In this document: piece after piece, positions 27,892-37,258 of the stretch
Layout: each line of letters starts with the position of its first letter
Numbering within the stretch: the first letter of the stretch is position 1
NCBI RefSeq assembly: GCF_001270745.1
Contig: NZ_KQ434752.1
Span: forward strand, 537,125 to 601,124
Direction: 5' to 3'
DNA from: Jiangella muralis
Lineage (GTDB): Bacteria > Actinomycetota > Actinomycetes > Jiangellales > Jiangellaceae
Length of the DNA stretch: 64,000 nt
The notes under the pieces: generated by a model
Database searches by the model: none
Seen by the model: only the letters and a program-made list of their open reading frames with translations
Told to the model about the DNA's origin: nothing
Program-made: the position numbers and the translations under genes

Positions 27892-29693
27892 GACTGGTCC
27901 TTCGGGTCGGTGCCGGCCATGGCCCGCTCGGCGGCGTCGCGTTCGTACGCGGTGATCAGGTCGCGGTAGCCGGGCGACGTGGTCAGCAGCTCGGCGTGGA
28001 CGCCGCGCGCGGACACCCGGCCGTCCTCGACGTAGACGACCTCGTCGGCCAGCGCGATGGTGGCCCGCCGGTAGGCGACCACGACGACCGTCGACGGCAG
28101 CGCGGCGTCGCGCAGCCCGGCCAGGATGCGCCGCTCGACCTCGGGGTCGACGGCGCTGGTGGCGTCGTCGAGGACGAGCAGCCGGGGCCGGCGGACCAGC
28201 GCGCGGGCCAGCGCCAGCCGCTGCCGCTGCCCGCCGGACAGGGTGGCGCCGCGCTCGCCGATGCGGGCGTCGAGCTCGCCGGCGAGGCTGGTGACGAAGC
28301 GGTCGCCCTGGGCCAGCCGCAGCGCCGCCCAGACGTCGTCGTCGGGCACCGTCAGGCCGAGCGTGACGTTGTCGCGGACGGTGTCCTCGAAGATGAACGG
28401 CTGCTGGAACACCAGCGACACCGCGCCGGCGACCTGCCCCGGTTCCAGCTCGCGCAGGTCGGTGCCGTCGAGCAGGACCGCGCCGGTGGCCGGGTCGACC
28501 AGCCGGACCAGCAGGCTGGCCAGCGTCGACTTGCCCGACCCGGTGGACCCGACGACGGCGATGGTGCGGCCCGGCTCGACGTCGAGGTGGACGCCGTCGA
28601 GCACCGGCGTGCCCTCGACGTAGGAGTACGTGACGTCGCGGACGCCGAGGTGCGCGGGTTCGCCGGCGCCGTTGAGGCTGCTGGTCCCGTGCGGGAGCGC
28701 GCCCTCGGCGTCGAGGACGGCCTGCACCCGCCGCCAGCCGACGGTGGCACGGGGCAGCTCGCCGAGCACGAAGCCGATGGCGCGGATCGGGAACGCGGTG
28801 ATGGTGAGCAGGTAGGCGACCTGGACCAGCGTGCCGGGCGCCAGCGACCCGTCGGCGACCCGGGCAGACCCGATGACCAGCACCGCCAGCACGCCGAGGT
28901 TGGGCAGCGCCTCCATCAAGGGGTCGAACGCACCGCGGATGCGGCCGACCGCCGCGTTGGCGTCGCGCAGCTGGCCGGCGACCTTGCCGAACCGGGCGGT
29001 CTCGGCGGCCTCGCGGCCGAGCGCCTTGACCACCATGGCGCCGTCGAACGACTCGTGCGCCACGCCGGACAGCTCCGCGCGCAGCGCCTGCGCCCGCGTG
29101 GCCAGCGGCGACAGCCGGCGCTGGTAGAAGAAGTTGAGCAGCAGGATGGCCGGGAACAGCAGCGCGCCGACCAACGCCAGCCAGGGGTCTGCCAGGAACA
29201 TCGACACCAGCGCGAACACCAGCATGACCACGACGCCGAGCGCGAACGGCAACGGCGCGATGGGCCAGAACGACGACTCGACGTCGGCGTTCGCGTTGGA
29301 CAGCAGCTTGCCGGTGGAATGCTGGTGGTGCCACGACAGCGGCAGCCGGAGGTATTGGCGGCTCACCTGGCGGCGGTAGCGCGCGTTCAGGCGGTACTGC
29401 CCCAGCCCGGCGAAGTACCGGCGCACCACGATGCCGGCGGCCTTGACCAGCGCCGTCACCATGATCGCCAGCGCCGTCAGCGCCAGCGCGCCGGTGGTGG
29501 TCTCGCCGTCGCGGAAGGCCGGCACCACCACGCGGTCGGTGATCCGCCCGATCACCTCGGCCGCCGCCACCGTCGCGATCCCGTACACCGCGCTGCCGGC
29601 GACCGCAATGCCGAGAATGACGGGTTCGTCGCGCATGGCCCGGACGAGGATCCGGACCCCCTCGCGCAGGGTGGCCTGCCGCTCGTCCCTCAC
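27888..29693 (-). CDS. ABC exporter half-transporter, degenerate ATPase partner
   Basis: 601 residues assuming the GTG at 29693 (VRDERQATLREGV); the start is uncertain because ribosome signals are weak and the frame is open for 104 codons more. The membrane domain runs to about 325 (AVYGIATVAAAEVIG, ALGVVVMLVFALVSMFLADPW). ATPase: Walker A GSTGSGKST at 382, signature LSGGQRQ at 485, Walker B LLVLDDATSAVDP with Asp510 where Glu is expected, and AYRRA at 540 where the H-loop His should be. These changes are typical of the non-catalytic half of heterodimeric exporters. First gene of the two-gene operon. Confidence 0.92.
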   Translation of the reverse strand: MRDERQATLREGVRILVRAMRDEPVILGIAVAGSAVYGIATVAAAEVIGRITDRVVVPAFRDGETTTGALALTALAIMVTALVKAAGIVVRRYFAGLGQYRLNARYRRQVSRQYLRLPLSWHHQHSTGKLLSNANADVESSFWPIAPLPFALGVVVMLVFALVSMFLADPWLALVGALLFPAILLLNFFYQRRLSPLATRAQALRAELSGVAHESFDGAMVVKALGREAAETARFGKVAGQLRDANAAVGRIRGAFDPLMEALPNLGVLAVLVIGSARVADGSLAPGTLVQVAYLLTITAFPIRAIGFVLGELPRATVGWRRVQAVLDAEGALPHGTSSLNGAGEPAHLGVRDVTYSYVEGTPVLDGVHLDVEPGRTIAVVGSTGSGKSTLASLLVRLVDPATGAVLLDGTDLRELEPGQVAGAVSLVFQQPFIFEDTVRDNVTLGLTVPDDDVWAALRLAQGDRFVTSLAGELDARIGERGATLSGGQRQRLALARALVRRPRLLVLDDATSAVDPEVERRILAGLRDAALPSTVVVVAYRRATIALADEVVYVEDGRVSARGVHAELLTTSPGYRDLITAYERDAAERAMAGTDPKDQS

Positions 29694-29783
29694 ATCACTC
29701 GCTCTCTGCGCTCCCGACTGCGGCCCTCGGAGGGCGCGCAGGCGGGCTCGAACGCGCGCGCGAATTTCCGTGGGGTGCCCGGC

Positions 29784-29798
29784 TTTGTACGGTACCAA
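29784..29798 (-). promoter_or_regulatory. Near-palindrome upstream of the ABC operon
   Basis: TTTGTAC-G-GTACCAA on the plus strand: 15 bases, six of seven arm positions complementary. It lies 91-105 bases before the chosen GTG. This symmetry fits a TetR-type operator; no regulator gene is adjacent. Confidence 0.35.
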
Positions 29799-29856
29799 CA
29801 GCCGCCGACACACCTGTAATCCGTTTCCAGCGGAATCGCGGGGCCGGCGACCGTTG

Positions 29857-29960
29857 GCCTGCTGGTCTGGCGTCACGTCCTGGTCTCCTGTCACGTTCGA
29901 GGTCCCGTATCGGGTGTTTCGCGTGACAGAGGACCAGGACGCAACACCAGACCAGGACGC
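29857..29960. repeat. 104-bp quasi-palindrome with four 16-base half-sites
   Basis: 39-base arms (29857-29895 and 29922-29960) are inverted copies with 32 of 39 positions matching around a 26-base centre that itself contains CCCG-TAT-CGGG. Each arm holds two direct copies, 18 bases apart, of a unit close to CCTGGTCTNNTGTCAC. Translated outward on both strands, the arms give related peptides (VTGDQDVTPDQ and VTEDQDATPDQ). It lies between the ABC operon and the surface-protein gene, both on the minus strand. Confidence 0.7.
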
Positions 29961-29987
29961 CGAGCGGCGGCAAACCCGTGGAGACGG

Positions 29988-30024
29988 CGCTGCCCGCCTC
30001 ACCACGAGGGCGAGGCGGGCAGCG
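29988..30024 (-). terminator. Terminator hairpin after the surface-protein gene
   Basis: A perfect 13-base stem, CGCTGCCCGCCTC (29988-30000) and GAGGCGGGCAGCG (30012-30024), with an 11-base loop, begins 16 bases after the stop of the gene at 30040. No T-run follows, as is common in high-GC genomes. Confidence 0.65.
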
Positions 30025-30039
30025 GTGACGGCGGAGGCG

Positions 30040-31335
30040 TCAGGCCGTGGCGCGGCGCGACCGCAGCAGGAACGCGAGCCCGACGATGCCCAGCAGCGCG
30101 GCCGCGGTCAGCGGCAGGCCCGGGCCGGAGCCGGTGTCGGGCAGCGGCTCGCCGGTCTCGCTCGGCGACGGCTGCGGCGTCGGCGTGGCCGAGTCGGTCG
30201 GCGTCGGGGTCGGGGTCGGCGTGGGCTTCTCGACGACCTCGATGGTGACGGTGGCCGGCTCGGACGTCGCGGCGCCGTCGGAGACGGTGAAGGTGAACGC
30301 GTCGTCGCCGGTGTAGCCGTCGGCCGGGGTGTAGGTGAGGTCCGGCGCGGTGCCGCTGAGCGTGCCGTTCTCCGGCTCGGACGCCAGCTCGTAGGTGAGC
30401 TCGTCACCGTCCTCGTCGGTGCCGGTCAGCGTGATGTCGACCGGGGTGTCGACGGTGGTCTCGACGGCCTGGTCGTCGGCGACCGGCGGGTGGTTCGCCT
30501 CGAACGTCCCTGCCGCGATCAGCACGGCCGAGTCGAAGATCGGGTCGGACGTGTCGGCGATGGCCAGCTTGACGTGGTTGGTCTCACCGGCCTCCACAGC
30601 GGCCACGCAGGTCAGCAGGGTGGTGAAGCCGTCGAGCTCGGTGTCGTGCGTGTGGTTGGGCCGTTCGTTGTCGACGTAGAGGCCGGCGTGACTGTCGTTG
30701 TTGATCGTGTTGACCGAGACCGGCTGGTCGTCGTCGCCGACGACTGCGCAGTTCTCGCCGTTGACGAAGAACCCGAAGACGTCGTTGTAGGGCGAACCGA
30801 CGTACTCGTTGTACTCCTCGGAGCCGAACGTGTACTGGAACGAGATCTGGTCGGTCGCCGGGACGAAGTCGAACTCCAGAACGGTGGCGTCGAACGTCGC
30901 CGCCTCGACCAGTGCCGTGAGGTCGTCGTCGCCGGGCGCGCCCAGCTCGGTGGTCATGGTCTTCGAGACGTTCGGGCCGAGGATGCTGCTGTACTCGCCG
31001 GCCACGGCGCCGGACGACAGCACCACACCGCCCGGCACACCGAAGACCGGCTCGAAGCCGCCGGCCAGGCCGGCGCCGAACGGGTTGCCGGTGAACGCGA
31101 CGTTGTCGACGGTGACGCCCTCGCCGAGCAGCGACTGGACGATGTCCTCGGCGGTCAGGCCGCCGGTGTCGAGGTCGGCGACGGTCTGGTCGCCGACCCC
31201 CTCCCCCTTGGCGACCGGCGCCGGTAGGCTGCGCGGTTCCTCGGCCGCCAGCGCGGCCGGCGCGCCGGTGGCGATGATCAGTGTCGCGCCCGCGGCCAGC
31301 ATGGCCGTTCTGCGGGCAGACGAAAGAGACCTCAC
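30040..31335 (-). CDS. LPxTG surface protein with choice-anchor and cadherin-like domains
   Basis: 431 residues from GTG 31335 (GAGGGG upstream). Signal peptide RTAMLAAGATLIIATGAPAALAAEE; a choice_anch_L-type domain containing FGSEEYNEYVGSPYNDVFGFFVNGENC and NDSHAGLYVDN; one Ig/cadherin-like repeat (NHPPVADDQAVETTVDTPV ... LTYTPADGYTGDDAFTFTVSDGA); a TPTPTPTPT linker; and a sortase signal LPDTGSG with a final helix (LPLTAAALLGIVGLAFLLRS) and RSRR tail. It should be covalently attached to the wall by sortase. It follows hisF by 157 bases with no functional link to histidine synthesis; adhesion or structural roles are typical for the domain types, but unproven. Confidence 0.92.
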   Translation of the reverse strand: MRSLSSARRTAMLAAGATLIIATGAPAALAAEEPRSLPAPVAKGEGVGDQTVADLDTGGLTAEDIVQSLLGEGVTVDNVAFTGNPFGAGLAGGFEPVFGVPGGVVLSSGAVAGEYSSILGPNVSKTMTTELGAPGDDDLTALVEAATFDATVLEFDFVPATDQISFQYTFGSEEYNEYVGSPYNDVFGFFVNGENCAVVGDDDQPVSVNTINNDSHAGLYVDNERPNHTHDTELDGFTTLLTCVAAVEAGETNHVKLAIADTSDPIFDSAVLIAAGTFEANHPPVADDQAVETTVDTPVDITLTGTDEDGDELTYELASEPENGTLSGTAPDLTYTPADGYTGDDAFTFTVSDGAATSEPATVTIEVVEKPTPTPTPTPTDSATPTPQPSPSETGEPLPDTGSGPGLPLTAAALLGIVGLAFLLRSRRATA

Positions 31336-31492
31336 AGGTGTGCCCCCCTCAAGGCATGGCGGCACCACGGTGCCGCCGCAAAAAGTCACAGAAAAGTGTG
31401 TCGAATCAAGATCCGCCGCAGGGCGGACCGCGTCAGCATAGCGGCATCGGCGGCTCTTGTGACGTCTCGACCCGGTATGTCCGCGGCGCGTC

Positions 31493-32254
31493 TCAGCGGA
31501 CGGTATGACCGGATTCCGCGAGGGCCGTCTTGACCTCGCCGATGCGCAGCTCACCGAAGTGGAAGACGCTCGCGGCCAGGACGGCGTCGGCCCCGGCGTC
31601 GACGGCGGGCGCGAAGTCGGCCAGCGCTCCCGCGCCGCCGCTGGCGATGACCGGCACGTCGACGACGGCACGGACGGCGCGCAGCAGCTCGAGGTCGTAG
31701 CCGTCCTTGGTGCCGTCGGCGTCGACGGAGTTCAGCAGGATCTCCCCGGCGCCCAGCTCGGCCGCCTTCGCCGCCCACCCGACGGCGTCGATGCCGGTGC
31801 CGCGGCGCCCGCCGTGCGTGGTGACCTCGAAGCCCGACTCGGTGCCGCCGCCGCGCCGCGCGTCGACCGACAGCACCAGCACCTGGTTGCCGAACCGGCC
31901 GGCGATCTCGGCGACCAGCTCGGGCCGGGCGACGGCGGCGGTGTTGACGCCGACCTTGTCGGCCCCGGCGCGGAGCAGGCGGTCGACGTCCTCGACGGCG
32001 CGCACGCCGCCGCCGACGGTCAGCGGGATGAACACCTGCTCGGCCGTGCGCGCGACGACGTCGTACGTGGTGGACCGGTCGTCGGACGAGGCGGTGATGT
32101 CGAGGAACACCAGCTCGTCGGCGCCCTCGGCGCCGTAGGCGGCGGCCAGCTCGACCGGGTCGCCGGCGTCGCGCAGGTCGGCGAACCGGACGCCCTTGAC
32201 CACGTGGCCGGCGTCGACGTCGAGGCAGGGGATGACGCGGACGGCCACGCTCAC
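31493..32254 (-). CDS. hisF: Imidazole glycerol phosphate synthase cyclase subunit
   Basis: 253 residues from GTG 32254, overlapping the hisA stop by four bases. TIM barrel: [17 protein letters not shown] (catalytic Asp near 11), [51 protein letters not shown] (second catalytic Asp), [17 protein letters not shown] and [11 protein letters not shown]. It accepts ammonia from HisH and forms IGP plus AICAR. It is the last his gene of the hisH-methyltransferase-hisA-hisF unit. Confidence 0.97.
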   Translation of the reverse strand: MSVAVRVIPCLDVDAGHVVKGVRFADLRDAGDPVELAAAYGAEGADELVFLDITASSDDRSTTYDVVARTAEQVFIPLTVGGGVRAVEDVDRLLRAGADKVGVNTAAVARPELVAEIAGRFGNQVLVLSVDARRGGGTESGFEVTTHGGRRGTGIDAVGWAAKAAELGAGEILLNSVDADGTKDGYDLELLRAVRAVVDVPVIASGGAGALADFAPAVDAGADAVLAASVFHFGELRIGEVKTALAESGHTVR

Positions 32255-32976
32255 GCCGTGGCCACCTTCAGCGCCTCCTCCAGGGTGAACTGGCCCGCGT
32301 ACAGCGCCTTGCCGATGATCGCGCCCTCGACACCCACGTCCACCAGCGAGCGCAGCGCCGCGACGTCGTCCAGGCTGGACACCCCGCCGCTCGCGACGAC
32401 GGGACGGGACGTGCGCGCGCAGACCTCGCGCAGCAGGTCCAGGTTGGGGCCGCGCAGCGTGCCGTCCTTGGTGACGTCGGTGACGACGTAGCGGGCACAG
32501 CCGTCGCGGTCCAGCCGCTCCAGCACCTCCCACAGGTCGCCGCCGTCGCGGGTCCAGCCGCGGGCGGCCAGCGTGGTGCCGCGGACGTCCAGTCCGACGG
32601 CGACGCGGTCGCCGTGGCGGGCGATGGCCGACGCCGTCCACTCCGGGTCCTCCAGCGCTGCGGTGCCGAGGTTGACCCGGCGGCAGCCGGTGGCCAGCGC
32701 CGCGGCCAGCGATTCGTCGTCGCGGATGCCGCCGGACAGTTCGACGTCGACGTCCAGGCGCCCGACGACCGACGCCAGCAGCTCGCGGTTGGACCCGCGG
32801 CCGAACGCGGCGTCGAGGTCGACCAGGTGCACCCACGGCGCGCCCGCACCCTGCCAGGCCAGCGCGGCCTCCAGCGGGTCGCCGTAGGACGTCTCGGACC
32901 CGGCCTCGCCCTGCACCAGGCGCACGGCCTGGCCGTCGGCGACGTCGACGGCGGGCAGCAGCTCGAGGATCGACAT
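32251..32976 (-). CDS. priA: Phosphoribosyl isomerase A (HisA/PriA type)
   Basis: 241 residues; ATG 32976 overlaps the methyltransferase stop by one base. Barrel motifs [23 protein letters not shown] (catalytic Asp near 10), [40 protein letters not shown] (second Asp) and [14 protein letters not shown]. In actinomycetes without trpF this enzyme isomerises both ProFAR (histidine) and PRA (tryptophan). No trpF is visible here, so the dual-function reading is likely but inferred. Confidence 0.93.
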   Translation of the reverse strand: MSILELLPAVDVADGQAVRLVQGEAGSETSYGDPLEAALAWQGAGAPWVHLVDLDAAFGRGSNRELLASVVGRLDVDVELSGGIRDDESLAAALATGCRRVNLGTAALEDPEWTASAIARHGDRVAVGLDVRGTTLAARGWTRDGGDLWEVLERLDRDGCARYVVTDVTKDGTLRGPNLDLLREVCARTSRPVVASGGVSSLDDVAALRSLVDVGVEGAIIGKALYAGQFTLEEALKVATA

Positions 32977-33722
32977 CAGAGCTTCACCGCCCGGAACCGC
33001 AGCCGGCGGTAGTCGGCCCACCAGGCGTCGTCGTGCCACAGCGCCGGGCGGGCGATCTCCTCCGCCCGCGTCAGCACCTCGGCCGGCAGCCCTTCGACCT
33101 GTGTCGACGCGAACATCTCCAGCCACTTCGTCAGGCCGTCGGGGCCGGTCAGCTTGGTCGGCCGGTCGTAGAAGTCGAGCTGGCGGATCTCCAGCCCGGC
33201 GTCCTCCAGGATCGCCGCGTACTCGGCCGGCGAGTTGAAGAACCACGGCCAGGTGCGATCGGGCAGCCCCGCCTCGCGGCAGGCGCGGTCGACGGCCGCC
33301 GTGATCGACGCGACGTTGCCGGTGGCGCCCATCTCGGCGACGAACCGGCCGCCCTGGCGCAGCGCGTCGGACACGCAGCCGAGCACCTCGACCTGCGCCG
33401 GCATCCAGTGCAGCGCCGCGTTGGAGACGACGGCGTCGACCGGCTCGTCGACGGTGAAGTCGTGCGCGTCGGCGACCCGCAGCTCGGCGGCGTCGCCCAG
33501 CCGCTCGCGGGCGGCGTCGATCATGGCCGGGTCGGAGTCCATGCCGATGACCCGCGCGCCGGCGTCGATCAGCCGCGCCGTCAGTTCACCGGTGCCGCAG
33601 CCGAGGTCGAGGATGGCCTCGCCGGCCTGCGGCTGCAGCCAGTCGAGCAGTTCCGCGCCGTAGGCGGCGACGAACGCGAAGTCGCGGTCGTAGGCGCGCG
33701 CGTCCCAGTTGGTCACGGTCAC
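32976..33722 (-). CDS. Class I SAM-dependent methyltransferase
   Basis: 248 residues from GTG 33722, overlapping the hisH stop by four bases. SAM motif [34 protein letters not shown]; motif II region [24 protein letters not shown]; then [16 protein letters not shown]. The [10 protein letters not shown] and [21 protein letters not shown] segments resemble trans-aconitate 2-methyltransferase relatives, but substrate assignment is weak. The tight coupling to hisH and hisA is unusual. Whether it acts in the pathway or is a passenger is unknown. Normal codon use. Confidence 0.88.
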   Translation of the reverse strand: MTVTNWDARAYDRDFAFVAAYGAELLDWLQPQAGEAILDLGCGTGELTARLIDAGARVIGMDSDPAMIDAARERLGDAAELRVADAHDFTVDEPVDAVVSNAALHWMPAQVEVLGCVSDALRQGGRFVAEMGATGNVASITAAVDRACREAGLPDRTWPWFFNSPAEYAAILEDAGLEIRQLDFYDRPTKLTGPDGLTKWLEMFASTQVEGLPAEVLTRAEEIARPALWHDDAWWADYRRLRFRAVKL

Positions 33723-34366
33723 AAACCTTTCACCCAGTTCTCGAGTAGGTGCAGCCCCGCGTCACCGGACTTCTCCGGGTGGAACTGCGTCGCGGTCAGC
33801 GGCCCGTTCTCGACGGCGGCGACGAAGGTGTCGCCGTTGTGGTCCGACGTGGTCACCAGAGGCGGTTTCAGCCGCTCCGGCGGTGGCATCACCCACTGGC
33901 GGACACCGTACGAGTGCACGAAGTAGAACCGCTCCTTCTCCACCCCGCCGAACAGCACCGAGCCGTCCGGCACGTCGACGGTATTCCAGCCCATGTGCGG
34001 CAGCGGGTGCGCCCGCAGCCGCTCGACGACGCCCGGCCACTCCCCCATGCCGTTGGTCTCGACGCCGTGCTCGACGCCGCGCTCGAACAGGATCTGCATG
34101 CCGACACAGATGCCCAGCACCGGCCGGCCGCCGGCCAGCCGCCGTCCGACCACCTCGTGCCCGCGGGCGGCGCGCAGGCCGTCCATGCAGGCGGCGAACG
34201 CGCCGACGCCGGGGACGACGAGCCCGTCGGCCTCGGCCGCGGCCTGGCGGTCCGCGGTCAGCGTGACGTTCGCGCCGACCTGCTCCAGCGCGCGCGTGGC
34301 GGACCGGACGTTGCCGGATCCGTAGTCGAACACGACGACGTCTCGGTTGGGTGGCACGTCACTCAT
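33719..34366 (-). CDS. hisH: Imidazole glycerol phosphate synthase glutaminase subunit
   Basis: 215 residues; ATG 34366 preceded by GGGGTGG. Class-I amidotransferase with oxyanion strand [33 protein letters not shown], nucleophile loop [29 protein letters not shown] and catalytic His-Glu in [14 protein letters not shown]. It feeds ammonia to HisF. It is separated from hisB by a plus-strand hydrolase whose start lies only 29 bases away, so the hisH promoter must overlap that short gap or the hydrolase gene. Confidence 0.96.
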   Translation of the reverse strand: MSDVPPNRDVVVFDYGSGNVRSATRALEQVGANVTLTADRQAAAEADGLVVPGVGAFAACMDGLRAARGHEVVGRRLAGGRPVLGICVGMQILFERGVEHGVETNGMGEWPGVVERLRAHPLPHMGWNTVDVPDGSVLFGGVEKERFYFVHSYGVRQWVMPPPERLKPPLVTTSDHNGDTFVAAVENGPLTATQFHPEKSGDAGLHLLENWVKGL

Positions 34367-34395
34367 CGTCCACCCCGGCGTGTCACACTTCCAGC

Positions 34396-35559
34396 GTGAG
34401 CCTCGACGATCGTGCCGCCGCGCTCGGCCGGCGTTGGCCGCTGCGGGTGGCCGTGGGCTCGGCGGCGGTCGCGGTGGCGGGTCTGGCCACGACCGGTGCC
34501 GGCGGCTGGTACTACGCCGACGAGCTGCTGCAGGTGCGCCCGGAACCGCCCGACTTCCCCGTCGAGGTCGTCGCCGTCGTCGGCTCCACCGTCACGCTGT
34601 CCGGCCCGGGCGCCGACGAGCCCGGCGTCGTCGGGCTGCAGTGGCCGGGCGGGTTCGCCCGCGTCGGCCCGGACATCGACCTCGCCGGCGAATACGTCCT
34701 GCGCAGCATCCAGCCGTACCCGCAGCTGCCCGCCGTCGGCACGAACGTGCGCGTGGCCTACTACGCCGCGCCCGACGACCTGCGCGACCTCTCGCGCGTC
34801 GCCGGCGTCGCCGCCCGCACCGTCGAGTTCGACGGCCCGCTCGGCAGCTACCCGGCCACCTACCTGCCGGCCGGCGGCGAGCGCTGGATGATCCACGTCC
34901 ACGGCCGCGGCGCCACCCGGGCCCAGGCGTACCGGCTCGTCCCCGCCGTGCACCGGCTGGGCCTGCCGCAGCTGTCCATCGGCTACCGCAACGACGACGA
35001 CGCGCCCGAGGGGCCGCACCGCGAGTACGGGCTGGGCTGGACGGAGTCCGAGGACCTCGCCGCCGCCCTCGACTGGGCCCGCGGGCAGGGCGCCCGCGAG
35101 TTCGTCCTGACCGGCTACTCGATGGGCGGCGCGATCGTCGGCAACCACCTGCGGGTCGCCGGCTCGGAGGGCGTCCGCGGTGTCCTCTACGACTCGCCGG
35201 TGCTGTCGTGGACGGACATCCTCGCCTACCAGGCGCGGCTGCGCGGCGTGCCGGCCTTCGGCGCCACCGTGGCGGCGTCGGTCGTGCGGGCCCGCACCGG
35301 CATCAACGTCTGGGCCATGGACCAGGTCGCGCACGCCGACCAGCTCGACGTCCCGGTGCTGCTGGTGCACGGCTCCGCCGACACCACCGTCCCGGTGACG
35401 TCGTCCGACCGGTTCGCCGAGGCCCGCCCGGACCTCGTCACGTACGTCCGCACCGAGGCCGAGCACGTCCGCAACTGGAACCTCGACCCGGCCGGGTACG
35501 AGGACGCGGTGACGGCGTTCCTGACGTCGCTGCCCGCGGACGCCTCCGTGCCCGCCTAG
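34396..35559 (+). CDS. Membrane-anchored alpha/beta hydrolase
   Basis: 387 residues from GTG 34396 ([18 protein letters not shown]). An N-terminal helix ([24 protein letters not shown]) anchors the enzyme or acts as an uncleaved signal. Hydrolase motifs: [15 protein letters not shown] (oxyanion region), nucleophile elbow [32 protein letters not shown] with the acid Asp and EAEHVRNWN with the catalytic His. The substrate is unknown. The gene sits convergent to hisB (two-base gap) and divergent from hisH, breaking the his gene chain. A CACACT box six bases before the GTG could produce a leaderless message. Confidence 0.88.
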   Translation: MSLDDRAAALGRRWPLRVAVGSAAVAVAGLATTGAGGWYYADELLQVRPEPPDFPVEVVAVVGSTVTLSGPGADEPGVVGLQWPGGFARVGPDIDLAGEYVLRSIQPYPQLPAVGTNVRVAYYAAPDDLRDLSRVAGVAARTVEFDGPLGSYPATYLPAGGERWMIHVHGRGATRAQAYRLVPAVHRLGLPQLSIGYRNDDDAPEGPHREYGLGWTESEDLAAALDWARGQGAREFVLTGYSMGGAIVGNHLRVAGSEGVRGVLYDSPVLSWTDILAYQARLRGVPAFGATVAASVVRARTGINVWAMDQVAHADQLDVPVLLVHGSADTTVPVTSSDRFAEARPDLVTYVRTEAEHVRNWNLDPAGYEDAVTAFLTSLPADASVPA

Positions 35560-35561
35560 CG

Positions 35562-36161
35562 TCACAACGCGCCCTTCGTCGACGGCACGCCGCGCTCGCG
35601 CGGGTCGATGGCGACGGCGGTGCGCAGCGCCCGCGCGACGGCCTTGAACTGGGCCTCGGCGATGTGGTGCGGGTCGCGGCCGCCGAACACGCGCACGTGC
35701 ATGGTCAGGCCGCCGTGGTGCGCCAGGCTCTCCAGCACGTGCGCCGTCAGCGACCCGGTGAAGTGGCCGCCGATCAGCACGAACTCCTGACCGGCCGGCT
35801 CGCCGGAGTGCACGAAGTACGGGCGTCCGGACACGTCGACGACGGCGTGCGCCAGCGCCTCGTCCAGCGGCACGGTGGCCTCGCCGTAGCGGACGATGCC
35901 GACCTTGTCGCCGAGCGCCTCGCGCAACGCCTGGCCGATGACGATGGCGGTGTCCTCGACGGTGTGGTGGACGTCGATGTGGGTGTCGCCCTCGGACCGG
36001 ACGGTGAGGTCGATGAGCGAGTGCCGGGCCAGCGCCGTCAGCATGTGGTCGTAGAACGGCACCGTGGTGGCGATGTCGTGGCGGCCCTCGCCGTCGAGGT
36101 CCAGTTCGACGCTAACCTTGCTCTCGCTGGTCGCGCGCTCGACCTTGGCGGTGCGGCTCAT
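35562..36161 (-). CDS. hisB: Imidazoleglycerol-phosphate dehydratase
   Basis: 199 residues; ATG 36161 overlaps the hisC stop by four bases. Monofunctional His[40 protein letters not shown] (first metal-binding HHxxE), [44 protein letters not shown] (second HHxxE) and VPSTKGAL at the end. No phosphatase domain, as expected outside enterobacteria. It is the last gene of the hisDCB unit before the convergent hydrolase. Confidence 0.97.
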   Translation of the reverse strand: MSRTAKVERATSESKVSVELDLDGEGRHDIATTVPFYDHMLTALARHSLIDLTVRSEGDTHIDVHHTVEDTAIVIGQALREALGDKVGIVRYGEATVPLDEALAHAVVDVSGRPYFVHSGEPAGQEFVLIGGHFTGSLTAHVLESLAHHGGLTMHVRVFGGRDPHHIAEAQFKAVARALRTAVAIDPRERGVPSTKGAL

Positions 36162-37258
36162 GACTGCTCCTTCAGTACGTCGCCCAGTACGTCACCCAGT
36201 GCCACCTTGAACGCCGTCGTCTCCTCGGGCGTCCCCACGGAGACCCGCAGCCAGCCGTCCGGGCCGGTCTCGCGGATCAGCACCCCGTGGTCCAGCAGAG
36301 CCTGCCAGACGGCGTGGCGGTCCTCGAACCGGCCGAACAGCACGAAGTTCGCGTCGGACTCGGCGGCCCGCAGGCCCTGCTCGCGCAGCCAGCTCGCCAG
36401 CGCGTCCCGCTCGTCGCGCAGCTGGGCGACCCGCTCCTGCAGCTCGGCCGCGTGCTCGAGCGCGACGACGGCGACCGCCTGCGTGACGGCTGACAGGTGG
36501 TACGGCAGCCGGACGACGCGCAGGACGTCGACGATCTGCCGGCTCGCCGCGGCGTAGCCGAGCCGGGCGCCGGCGAAGGCGAATGCCTTGCTCATCGTCC
36601 GGGTGACGATCAGCCGCGGGTGCGTGGCCAGCAGGCTGAGCGCGCTGGGCACGCCGTCGCGGCGGAACTCCGCGTACGCCTCGTCGACCACTACGATGCC
36701 GTCGGTGGCGTCGTGCAGGACACTGACCAGGCCGAGCGGGACGGCGGTGCCGGTGGGGTTGTTCGGCGACGCGACGAACACGACGGTCGGCTGGTGCTCG
36801 GCGATCGCCTTCAGCGCGGCGTCCTCGTCGATGCCGAAGTCGTCGTCGCGCCGGGCCGTCGCCCAGTTCGTCGAGGTGTCGCGGGCGTACTCGGGGTACA
36901 TCGAGTAGGTCGGCGCGAAGCTGAGCGCCGTGCGTCCCGGGCCGCCGAAGGCCTGCAGGATCTGCAGCATGATCTCGTTCGAGCCGTTGGCCGCCCAGAC
37001 CTGGCCGGTCTCCAGCGTCACGCCGGACTCGCGGTCCAGGTAGCCGGCCAGCCGCTCGCGCAGTGTCGTCGCCTCGCGGTCCGGGTACCGGTTGAGGGTC
37101 CGGACGGCGTGCGCGACGGCGCGGGCGGCGTCGGCGACCAGTTCCTCCGACGGCGGGAACGGGTTCTCGTTGACGTTCAGGCAGACCGGAACGTCCAGCT
37201 GCGGCGCGCCGTACGGCTCGACACCGCGCAGCTCGTCGCGGATGGGGAGCTCATTCAT
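36158..37258 (-). CDS. hisC: Histidinol-phosphate aminotransferase
   Basis: 366 residues; the ATG ([12 protein letters not shown]) overlaps the hisD stop by eight bases. PLP fold-type [87 protein letters not shown] and the PLP Lys in [17 protein letters not shown]. Final motif [14 protein letters not shown]. Transaminates imidazole acetol phosphate with glutamate. The open frame upstream of the ATG is antisense to hisD. Confidence 0.97.
   Translation of the reverse strand: MNELPIRDELRGVEPYGAPQLDVPVCLNVNENPFPPSEELVADAARAVAHAVRTLNRYPDREATTLRERLAGYLDRESGVTLETGQVWAANGSNEIMLQILQAFGGPGRTALSFAPTYSMYPEYARDTSTNWATARRDDDFGIDEDAALKAIAEHQPTVVFVASPNNPTGTAVPLGLVSVLHDATDGIVVVDEAYAEFRRDGVPSALSLLATHPRLIVTRTMSKAFAFAGARLGYAAASRQIVDVLRVVRLPYHLSAVTQAVAVVALEHAAELQERVAQLRDERDALASWLREQGLRAAESDANFVLFGRFEDRHAVWQALLDHGVLIRETGPDGWLRVSVGTPEETTAFKVALGDVLGDVLKEQS

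Noticed and set aside
29694-30005. Extended N-terminus of the first ABC half-transporter through the palindrome
   Set aside because: The translation is low-complexity with cysteines and basic runs unlike exporters, although the VTGDQDVTPDQ segment is noted as part of the quasi-palindrome finding.
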